Assembly: GCA_010645155.1 (NCBI GenBank)
Contig: JAAGOF010000104.1
Location: 1,253,027-1,317,026, forward strand
DNA: 64,000 nucleotides
Reading direction: 5' to 3'
Source of the DNA: Tigriopus japonicus
Taxonomy: Eukaryota > Arthropoda > Copepoda > Harpacticoida > Harpacticidae
Of this stretch, positions 48,101 through 60,100 are shown piece by piece. The notes under the pieces are model-generated. The model was not told the origin of the DNA. It did no database searches and saw only the letters and a list, made by a program, of their open reading frames with translations. The position numbers and the translations under genes are program-made. The first letter of the stretch is position 1; each line of letters opens with the position of its first letter.

Positions 48101-51100
48101 TCCCTTTTCTATCGCAAAACCCGACAGAAATCTATCACAATAAAAGTATTCATAACACATCAAATAAGGATTATGTAACAAATAATCATACTCTATGGCA
48201 GATCTGTGGCACTTTCTTTAAAATGTAGTTAATTACAACTACTTTGGTCTTAAACGTAATCAATTGCAATTGCCTTACTTTCAAATGTAATTAATTATTA
48301 TTACAATCACCTTCAAAAAGTAATAATTGAGTTACATTCAATTTCATTTCAATAACATTATTTTTCAAACCCAACTGGAATTCTATTCTTTTTAAGTGCA
48401 AAATATGTCAAGAGCATCTAATTTTTTTAAATTTTGGGTGAATTGATTTACATGCTGAAAAATATTGGAAAGGTGGGGGAAAATCTGACAAAATTTAAAT
48501 ACCAGAACTTCCTACGTTGGTGAACATGTAATAGTAATTTATAATTGAAAGATGTTAATCACATTGGTTCGAATGTCATTAATAGGGACGGGCGGAAAGT
48601 GCAAATAAATAGAGCCTTTAAGTTACCAAAAGTTGCAGAAAAATGTCCCTAAAAGTGCTAAACAAAGTGCAGAAAAACTTTGAGAGTGTAAATAAATGTC
48701 GCTTCTCAGGACATTTATATGTAGTTCTCAAGACATTTGAGACTAATGCTGCAATTACACGACACGTGTTTTATCGCATTTTACCGGCACTTAAGTGAGT
48801 CACATCGCATTTGAGCTACAAATGTGTCAGACGTCCGACTTGGAACATGTTTTTCACATCCTAGAGCTCACCGTCAGGGCTTCCATATAATAAAATTTTA
48901 TTGACGCACGGAAACGTGTTGAAAGTTGCAAGATTGGTTAATCAATGAGCTATACTTATCAACGTCATATGATATGACTTCATTATGCTTTTGTGGCGTT
49001 TCTTTTAAAAACAGACAGACTTTTCCAGTAAATAATTTGAAATGACAATCTGTTTCCCTTTACTTGAGAGTCAAGTTTTAAGTTCATTATTGTTGAAAGA
49101 CATATTCTAATTTCTTTTTTAATTGGCTTTCATTCTCATGTATTCTTTTTTACTTTTTCAGTCATTGAAATTTTAATTTACAGGGCGCATAACCTCTGAT
49201 TTTCAACCTATATGGCAACACTGCTCGATGTCTTTCGAAAAGCCAAGTTGACCAAAGCGTCTTTTCTTAATTCAACCTTGATGTGATCATAATCTAAAAA
49301 TTAGACGAATCAACTATTTTTAAATTCTATTTGAGACAGTAGCTTCTTTTTTGACACGTAAATTGGATTGTTGAGTTAAAATGAATGAATATTGTCTTAA
49401 ATTGAGATTTGAGTTTTTGGTCACGTCAAACAATCTCATGACGTTTTAGCACACGAACGTCACAAAATGTGCTTCACATCACACAAAATTAGAACATGTT
49501 CCAAGTCGGAAATGTGACTCATTTGTAGCTCAAATGCGATGTGACTCACATAAGTGCCGTTAAAATGCGACAAAACAAGTGTCGTGTAATTGCAGCATAA
49601 GTTTGAGGTGAAGAGAAAATGCCGCACAACTAATTGAGTTTTGTTAACTAAGTCAGGGCCCAAAAAAGAATATAAAGTCATTCAAAATACACTAGGAAAC
49701 AATGTTCTGAATTTTCCATTCCTAAGGTGGTCTCCTGGTGTGTGTACCTAAAATATTGTCGAAATCTATCGAGCCGTTGTTCTAATATGGCTTGACCAAA
49801 GTCCGTTTTCGTTCTTCGAGAATGTCGCTCAAAAATAGCCATTGATAATTGCAGGGGAAAATAGATTTCCCCAATACTTACGACCCACATGTGCCTAACA
49901 AATGTAACAAAGAAAATATTCATAAATGTGTTTTAAGTGGCTCTACTTCAATTGGCCCATGACCTAATTACCAGAACTTAATTTCAAATGTGCCATATCT
50001 CTCAACTCAAGATTGGTCTCAAATATCTTTGGAAGTTAAAAATGATGTCTCCTAGTCAATTAAGCACTGTTTACTGCTACGCTGATATATCCTTAGCTTG
50101 ATGTTTACAAGTTTACAAGGGCCTTTTTTAGAAATAGCGATCTTAGTAGGCAATAAAACCTAAGCCTGTAATCTACATTTTTTGTCAGATCCTTCCATTA
50201 CCATAACTTGAGTTTCTTTAGGTTTCATATTTGTTGGTTGCATGCAATGAAATTCTTTAGTCAGAGGATGGGATGCTACTGTTAAAGCCAAGATAGAGAA
50301 TACAATGTAAGGTGTGTGCCTAAAATGCATATATTTCTTGAAAGGGCTGACAATGTTTGATTACAAATAGAAACTTTTTTGACAAGTTCAAAATTTGATC
50401 TGGAAACTAAAAGTTCTTTCAAAAGTTTTAAGATTCTCAGAGCCTAAAATTTTCTTTACAATTTGTCAATTTTGGCTAAAATCGTAAATAAAAGGTGCAA
50501 ACATAGATGAAACGTGCAAAAAAAGCAGAAAAAATGGGTTTATGATACCAAAAATCTGTTTCTACCACAAAGTTCCCAGAGAGGAGACGCTGGGACAGAC
50601 AGGCCTAAAATTTTGTTGGACAATTTTTAGGCCCCAGCTGACCTTTGGCTGTGACGTTTTCCAAGCAGTTGTGCCCGAACAAGTTCGTTTGTGGGGTTGA
50701 AGTCATGGTCACTTGTTCTGCCTTAAAATGCCCCAATCGTTCAGGGCCTGTCAAGAAGAATCCGTCAGACCAGAGGCATGATTCTGCACGTTAATTTCAC
50801 CTTACTTAAGCGCAACATTTCAAAACGAACACAACTTTGACATAGAGGGAAATTTGTTTGGGCACAACTTAGGTAATAATCTTCGGAAATATCAAGTTTT
50901 AACGTGCAACCTTTGCTCTTCAACAGCTGTAACTCGTCCAACAAAAAATTCCCTATATCCGCCCTGTGGTTTACACTATTTGCCCGTCCCTAGCAATAAA
51001 TAACAATAACTTTGATCCCAATGTAATAAATTACAATTCCTTTGAAATGTAATTGTAATTTCAATTATAATTACAACACAAGTTTGCTATACTGGGTGAT

Positions 51101-54100
51101 GCGTAAAAACGGAACAGGAAACCATGTCCCTAACTCGGAAATGGCTGATCGCACAAAAATTGTGCAAAGCTCAGCAAGATGCAGCAAATAAGAGTTCTTA
51201 AGAAACATTTGGTTTTAATCCCTTTATCTCACCTTATTTTCGATTAGACCCAAATTTCGGAAAGGAGAAAAACGTCACGAACGCTTTGTTTTCAGAAATC
51301 ACCCTTCACGGGAAATATCGTGGTCGTTTAAATATTGCATTTGGGTAAAATTTCTTTTTCTGACTTTTTAAGCAAAGTAGGTGGCAAATAATATTCAATG
51401 AAAGTGAGTTTTTTCACGTTAAAGACGTGATGAAAACGTTCTTTCCAATTTGAAAGCTTAGAGCGTTTTTTTTAACTTTTTCGGAAACTTTGAAATCCTA
51501 GACAATGGGTCATGATAAAATAAAAGCATATGGAATTTCCTTTATATAAAAAATGCTTCATTTGGTTTAATGGCTCCCTCATTCGTTTGATCAAATTGTA
51601 CTTGAATTTTTACTGAACTGCGGAACTTAAAACGTTGCTTGGGGACAAAGTTTTGGTTCACCAAACATCAAACAACCAAACAAACAATAATTAACCTTTT
51701 CGCAAAGTTTGAAACCAAAAATATTTTGCTAAAGCCATGACTTTTCATGGTTCTGCTAATTTAATTATTTTTACATTTTTATCTTTAATTGTTAAAACCA
51801 GTTGTTATAAATACTTTTCTGAAATATGTGAGATGAAATTGTCCGAGTCCACAATCCAGATGTAATTAGCTGAATCTTTCGGAAGATTAGTCAACAGCGT
51901 ATGGATTGGATTCATGTGATCCTTTGATGCCTCATCGATGAAAAGATGAACATTTTGACAAGGATCGTTTTGGAATTTTGGAAACATTTCGGAGAGTAAC
52001 TGCGCAATTTCATCTTGATTTTTGAGTTCTTCAACCCTCACGTTGTTGTGATTCTTAAATTGAAATCGCAATTGTTTCGTCACCAGAAGCTCAAAACTTT
52101 GAAGCAATGTCGTGGTGACCAGAGCGTTCAAATGGAAGAAACAAACATTCAATAACAACATTAGGTCAGTTGTTGAAGGTGTTTGGAAATATTTTTGAGC
52201 ATTGTGGAAGCATAGCAGGGCAAAGTAGAAATAACCATGCCTCACAACATAAATTGCATATTTTTCAATCTCAAAGACACAAATTATGTGCTAATACTAG
52301 GCCAGTTGTTGATAACATTTGGAGATATAGCTGAAGCACAATAGAAGAACACAATGCGGACGGTATGGACAAACCAGAATTTCATTCAATTTATTTATTT
52401 TTTTCATTGAAATTTTTTGAAATTTTCAATTTCAAAGTTAATTTATGGCAACTTTAAGTCTTGAATTGTATTTTTAATGGCTGAATTGGCCAGGTTGGAT
52501 TAGTGGAAGCTTACAAAAAACTGATCTCTAAATGTTGATCAACACTTGAGTTAGAGCTTCCAAAAGAAGACAACCTCATCAACGGCGGGACGGCAATTTT
52601 GATACTGGGAGAGAAGGTGAAAGATTTGATGTTATGGTGCCAAAATGCGCCAAAATGCGCCAATTACTTGAATGGAGGACCTTCATGGAAGTACCAATGA
52701 TGTTGAACGAATTTTTGCAGTATCAGTTCGACGACATCTCCAAGATCACGACCATGGGCACGAACTTGGACAAGGAGACCTGGAAGACGAATGTGGACCT
52801 CCACAGGTACGGCCACACTGTCAGGGACATCTGCAGAAGATTCGGAGTTGTCAAGAGCTCCGTCTATGAGCTCAGTAAGAAGTAAAACATCAATGGCAGT
52901 GTCAAAGTTGCGCCAGATTGCGCCGTGGACCAAAGAGGACTGTCAGAATCCAGAGAAACCGCAAGACACTGATAGAGATTGGCTGGCACTTAAATGATAG
53001 GTCCTTCAGAGACATATCCAAGGCTATGGCTGTTATTGAGAAGTCCATTAGTAACCGCCACCTCATCACCAATGCCCAGAAAGAGAAGAGGGTCAACGGG
53101 GCCACCAACCTCAATAAGTGGATGGACAATAACAAGGACAAGGTTAATGGATGGTTTGATGAGAAGATCTTAACTGTTGATGGGGTTTTCAACCGCCGAA
53201 CATCCAGGATTTTGATGACGCCAACAACGCCAAACAACGCCAGGGCAAAGATGGTCTCCAAGAACCCAACCAAGGTGATGGTATGGGCCATGGTGACGTC
53301 TGCTGGTCAAAAGACGCCCCTCGTCATCTTCCCTGCTTGCCAGAACGTCAATATGGTGGCGTTTTGGGAGATGGTCTTGGCGCCAATGATCCAGTGGGTG
53401 CGGCAGAGGTTTGCGCCAGAGCGCTTCATCTTCATGCAGAAGAGTGCGCAGGCCGCATACCTCTACCGCCAACCATCAGTACCTGCCCCAGAACTTGGGA
53501 CAGAACAACTTCTGGTCGGTTTTACAGAGGTCTGCATGTGCCACACAGGCGCGATCGCGCCAAAAGCTGATTGAGAAGATCAAGAGGACCTGGGAAGACA
53601 CCATCACCTTGGACTATGTCGTCAGGACCTGTGCCAGTGTGCGCCGGCGGCTCCGTGCTGTTGTGGACACTAAGGGTGGCCACATCAAAGGCTTCAAGAA
53701 GGTCATTGAGGACAACAGTGACAAGGATGAGGAAAATGACACTTCTGACTGATTTATATGCATCTTGTTTATCTTGTCAACAAATTTTACGCCAATCTAT
53801 TGGCGTTTTAGTGTAATTAGGCCTTTAATTATCATGTGTATGGTTTGGCCGTACTGTCCGCATAGTGTATAACAATCATATGGAATAGAAATAACCATGC
53901 TTGGGGAAGTTTCATTACATTAAATGCGTTTTTCATTCGCCAAAATGCACCTTATGGAAACTATACTTGAGCATGGTTATTTCTACTTTGTCCCACTAAA
54001 TTTCCTTTTTGATTCATTTGCACTTCCATATCCCATTACAACTTACCTTGAAATGGGTTTGGTTCGTTATTTTGCAGCACCGTCAGCCAACTAACGTATT

Positions 54101-57100
54101 TCTTTTGGACAATTCTGAGCTTTAAATGAAATCATTTTTCAATGTTTCACATTCAAAAGGTACCACTTCTGCTCTGGTCACCATGATTTTAATTTAGGCC
54201 TTGCAATTAGGAACGCAATGCAATTATCTGAGTTTTTAGACAATTTCATTGCTTTAGTTTTCAGAATCTCCGTTTTTCCAGTTCCAAACAAGCCTCCACT
54301 TTTAATGATCATCCTTTTTGGATCCTTATGCAGAATCTCAAGTTGGTCCAGATTCCAAAGAAGAACTTTTTGTCCCGGCAAGTCCACCTCTTTCAATTGA
54401 TGCTTGGCCACTTCCCCACCTTCAACAGTCTGCTTATTGGCTAAAGCGAGAAAGAGATAAGTCTTTACCAAAACTTCATATTCTCTTAGAGTGGCTTCAT
54501 TGTTAATGTTATGGTTTCCTTGTCCTTCCAAGATCTTGTCCAACACTGTTCCTAAGCTTGACACGCTCACTGTGAAGTTCTGTTGACATTTTGGGCATAT
54601 AGAAGAATGATCTTGTTCCTCATAACAAGCCAAAGTGACAAACTCCCAACCCTCTTTGATGGGCGAATGATTTTGGAGGTATATGAAAGCATTTTCAGCC
54701 TGTTTCTTGATCTTCTTGGCAATGTCGTTTGTAAGAGTGTATTTGCACTCAACATAGATTATCTTCTTCGATTGGCCCTGGATGATGAGGAAATCAAACT
54801 CGTTCATGTGTTGCACATTTCCATGCATTGTCAAACCACTAAAGATCGTGATCCATTTAGGCTTTGGGTCAGTGTCCATCTTGTCTTTAAGTGCTTGGAA
54901 AACATCTTTCTCAAAGAGGTCTCCAACAAGAGTTCCATTTTTTCGAATCAATATATCACTTTGAGGACCTGTGAGACCCAACACCTTTCCCATGAAAAAC
55001 GAGGCTAAGAAAAGTTTTGTCGAGCTAAGAAATTTTTCAAGTTCTTTTTTTTGTTCTTCTGTTCTTCTTGACCTTGCAACCTGAAATTTTGGTTCAATGG
55101 AATGAGTTGAAAAGCGCCATTTTGCTCATCTGGCTCGTGGATTTCAAGTGGACGAACAGCTTGTCTGTTTTGAATTACTCCTTAAATTTTCCTTAAAACT
55201 TTCGAGGGGGGTCGGCAACTACCTACGTATGGTGAAAAGCTAGGATCAAGCACTAATGGATAAGTGTAGTCGGACGAATTCAGTTGGGGGATTTGGGGGG
55301 CAAATTGGCTAGGGAGACTAGAACTAGGCTCAAGCACTTTGTAGGATAATTTTGCTACGTAAAGGAAAAGTTCTTGTTTTGATTGATTGACAAAACGAAG
55401 AATGTGAATTGGGCTCAAGAATTTTCATTAAGTTTTTTGGAGGGGAACTCTCGTTTCTGACGCATCCCTAGCCATTTTAGTCCCAGAATCCCCAGTTGAA
55501 TTCGTTCGATTGCGCTCATCCATTGGAAGCTGTCGTAGATGAAAATCACAATGCATTGAGGAAATGAGTAGGTAAATCTAAATCTGGCCAACAAAAATCC
55601 ATCCAACAAAAACCATGGCAAACCTGATTTTCAAACCACCAGAACTTGAAGACATGCCCAAAGGTTTTTTAAAGTCACATATATCTCCAGATACGGCACC
55701 GAACTGTGTTTTGGAAGACACCTAATTGCTGTAGAAATGAAAATTTTGGACGAAAAATTTTTGAATTTCTGCAGAATATTAGCAGTCTGTCCAAAAAATG
55801 TTACATAACTACGCAACATTCTACTATACCTTGTCTTTTTCAGCGCCGCAAAGTAGCCTGCCTTGAGTTTGACAAGCAGCACTAAGCGAGGGAGGCACTA
55901 AGGAACTAGAATTTGCTCACAGATGAAAGAAAACTCAAGCAGGGAAAATTTAAAACCCATGTGGGCCGTTCTGGGGTTTTTTTTCTAATCTGCTTCAAAA
56001 GGCTGCGGTAAGCCACACCCAGATTTATTGAAAGGCAAGAGACAAAAACACGATTCAAGAAAGACAGCACTGCATACCTCCTACCTTGAAGGTACATCAC
56101 CTCCAAGATAATGCGTTCAAAAAATGGTAATGGTGACGATGTGAGGTGCGTTCGAAAGAACAACAAAGCAGCATTGCCAGATAGTTCCAAATCAATAGTT
56201 CCAAATGGTAAAATGGTAAATGCCATGGATAACACTTTTTCTCATTTATAACAGGTTCTAAACATCTTTAGCCATTACCCTAACAAAAATTCTTCATTAC
56301 CAGGTTCTGAATATCTACATTCCTGATTATTTTTGAGTATTTTTAAACTCCCTTATTCTTTGGAGTAAATCTAGAGCGTCTGAATTGCAGTAAATCATTA
56401 CTTTTGGTTTCCAAATTTGTTAGCTCAAGTGCCAATCATGACAAAGTACAATTTGTCGCTTTCAAACCACATCTGACCTTTTTCTTGAGTTTTTTTGACA
56501 TAACTTGCTCGAAAAGGTCTGGCAACACTGGTTTGCTCTTTTGTCTGGACCTCACATCGTCAACATTACCCAAAAATTACCTCTGGTTGAAGAATGCTCA
56601 AAAGCATTGGTGGAAAAGTCAAAAAATGGTACTGACAAATGAGCACGTTTGAATGGCTCTCATTCCAGTACAGGGCCTTGAAATAATCGGACATCAGGTG
56701 AAAATGTAGAAGATTGTACTGAAATTTGATATTAATATTTCAAAACACCATAAATTTGGCTCATTGCAATCTTATTGTAATTTTTCCGTACTCAATTTTA
56801 GACCTATGAATTGCCTGCCCTTTTTGATGTGAGTTCAAATCTGAAAAAAAACTTTTAGCAATTTACATTTATTATCAGTCACCCTTAACAGACCAAGGAG
56901 ATGAGAGAGAAAAGAAGAAAAGGGGAAGCCCCCTTTTTGCTACACTTGCCTAACTCAGAATGATCATTTTCAGACACCCTCAAAAAAACGGAGGGAATGA
57001 AGCCTTTAGTACATTGCCTATTTTCATTAGTATAACAAACTGAAGCAATATTGGTTGATCTCCGGAAAAAAAACACTTCAAGTTTGAATGTATCATTGTT

Positions 57101-60100
57101 ACACAATGAAATTGAAAGAAAAGCCAAACAAGTGTGACTTCCTCATAAAAGGCGTAAAATCATACTACATAAACTGGCTGCCTAAGAACTCAATGGAAAT
57201 ACGATTTTGAATTGTTATGGTCTATTGACGTTCACGATTCAAAACGTGGTGTGTACAGGGTTAGGCAGAATTAGTGAAACATGGAAATTGTGAAATAACT
57301 CTTTACCAGCAAGGTCAATAGGCAAGGATTGTTATAAGAAGTTGGTTCGCATACAACATACTATATAACATAATGGAACATTATTTGTCACATACCCCTC
57401 TGAGCCAATCCACCGCCCTGAACGTCTTGATATCAATGTTACAACTTGCACGCACCTATTCCTCCTCTTGGTTATCATCCCATGCTGCTTCAACTATAAC
57501 CGAAAGTGGTCCTGGTTACCCTTCTTGGCCTTTTCAAGATCTAACCATAAGTAATGGGGACAAATTTTAGTCTTTAGCCATCTTGTTCATGGATCAAGCC
57601 GGATTTCATATAATCTTACAGGTAGTGGTCTTGACCAACGTGGGAGTCCTCACCCTCTTTTTGCCACCTTGTCCAGGGTTCCATGACAATATTCCTGTAT
57701 ACTGTTACGGTTTTTAACCTTTCATTTGAAAATGTGGCTCACACCAAGGGCCTTAATCATGATCTTGAATCTAATGTTTCACCAATTCTGCCTAACCCTG
57801 TACACAGTACTAAGAGACCCGCTCTATGTTGTAACTTCTTTCGCTTTTTATGCAAGTTTTATCAGTATTTGGTGTTTCCTTTTCGTTTCATTCTAGAGCC
57901 ATTTATTCTAACTTCAAATGCTGTGTACTTGTAATGCACCAAAATTGCATTGGCTTGTCACAACGGTGTTTAAAAGTCCACTAGTCTGAAACCTTCCTCA
58001 ACTCCTTTTTTAAGGTCTGAAATTGGTCGCTCTGATTTGGTTGACTCTTGCCTTCTCCTTTTCCCTTTTTCCTCCTTCCTCATATGTAGAGGGTGACTAA
58101 TTTTGAAAATGTAGTTGACGTTTTAAACGTGTAATAACTTCAAAATGAGGCAAAAATCTTGATGTCCTTAAAATATAAGACTGTTTCTTGAAACAATAAG
58201 TAACAATTTGCTGTTAACTGCTGCCAATTACAAATCACTGAGGATGTACCAGAGGCATTCAAACTTAGCAAAGTGAAGAGCGTATTTTCGGAATTTCTCT
58301 TTTTTCCATTACAGGTCATGCCATAAATGCCGCTTGAGGTCGCTTTTTTCGATTGTCAATTGGAACTATAAGGATTCATTTTGCTGGATCCAAGTATTAT
58401 GAATCAAGATATCTTTACAAATGTCGGACATCTTAGGGCTTTGAAGAGGAGAATTTGTCCTCAGTTGATTTGAAAGGAGATTGCTCCAAATGCTTGTTGC
58501 ATATGAAAGCTTAGATTACTCTCAACAGTAGTTTGGACATATTTGATTGTCAGTTGTAGTTAACTAAACGGTATAGTAGAACAACAGCAACAATCCATGA
58601 CTTGCTCTTCCTATCAAAGGAGTTGTTTGCTAACTACGTCATATCTATGATTATCTGTTGTTCAAGTGTGCAATTTTATCAAACGGCCAATTTTTTTATA
58701 AAATAGATCAGTAATTTGTAGGGAAGGGCAAATGAGCAACACAATTTTTGGTGACATAAACTATTCTTTCTGCTTTTGTGCTTTCCGCCTTTATTTACCC
58801 TTCTTATTCCCTTTTCATTCTTTTTGAAAAATGTAAATTGCTAAAAGTTTTTTCAAATTTGAACTCACATCAGAAAAGGGCAGGCATTCATAGGATAAAC
58901 AAGAATGGCGGAAACCTCAATGAAAATTGGCCTCCTCATATTTCAAAAGCACAATTGTACTTGAATAAGAAAATTTCATTTTTCATCAACACAAACTTTT
59001 AATTATTAAAATTTAAAATAAAATTATTTATTTATTTAGGTATTATGATATTAACATGAAATAAATTTTATAGGTTTTAAAATCTTTATACTTTCGTTTT
59101 TTGTTGGAAAAAAAAATATTGAAGTTATCTTTTTATCCAGCTTGGGGTTGGGGTCCAACAAATCAAGGACATAGATGTTATCTCACCAGACTAGTGATGG
59201 CAAATTTTGGCTTTTACTGAATTTCTGCCATTTTCTGCCACTTCATGGCAAAAAATGGCAGAAAGTGGCAGAAAATGGCAGAAAATGACAGAAATGGCCG
59301 GTAATGGACAATAATATGCCTAGACTGATGTTCAGCTACAAATATGCTTTTGTAGAATGAGATTAAAAGAGTCAAGTATAATAAAAGATTACACAAATAC
59401 TTGAGAGTAACAACTACTAACTCTAAATTAAATATAAACAAAATTGTTGTTGCTAAAATTTGCTAAAATAACTAGAAATACACACTGTATTTGAAAACAC
59501 GTCTTTACATAAAATATACCCTGGTTTCAAATCGTCATTCTTTTCATATGCCATATAGTGATATCAATTCAGGTTGAGATAAGAACTTCAATTGAATATA
59601 TGACGAAAGTCTATGTGAAATTATCAAAAACTCCTGATATACTTTTATTACAGTTCATATTGATCATATAATTATCATTTTGGAAAAAAATATTTATTTT
59701 GCAGTTCGAAGTCACTTAAACATTAGATAGTGTTGAATATAAGGAAAAGATTATCCCTATTTTCTAAAATGCTTCATGTTTGTTAATGAATAGCGTTATT
59801 AATTAAACGAATTAATACATGAATTGTATCCCAGAAAGTATTTGTTACAACTTTCCGTAAAGGCCCAATATCGATTGCTTTTAAAAGAAAACGAAAACGA
59901 CTTGTTTTGGACTAGGTTTCAAATTTTGTATATTTGGTTTTAAAGTAATGCATTTTAAACTAGTTCGGTTCGTAGCAAGCAAGCATCTGCAAATCAGACT
60001 TTGTAAAAACGGAATGGTAAGTCGTAAATTATACATCAAACATTACTTTTGTAAAAGCTATGAAAGCCAGAATTTAATTTTTGTTTTATATTTGAGTAAA

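Larger units (their letters stand above)
48583..50992. mobile_element. hAT-like element, second member of the 12003 family, with nested insertions
   Basis: The ends TAGGGACGGGC and GCCCGTCCCTA match the 12003-13207 element, and the interiors align in order (for example AAGACATTTGAGAC, TGCCGCACAA, GGTTGCATGCAATGA). The flanks GTCATTAA and GCAATAAA agree at only five of eight positions. Relative to the first copy it carries an 851-bp insertion (48747-49597) and about 400 bp near 50565-50970. Lies in the intron between H2 exons 3 and 4. Confidence 0.75.
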
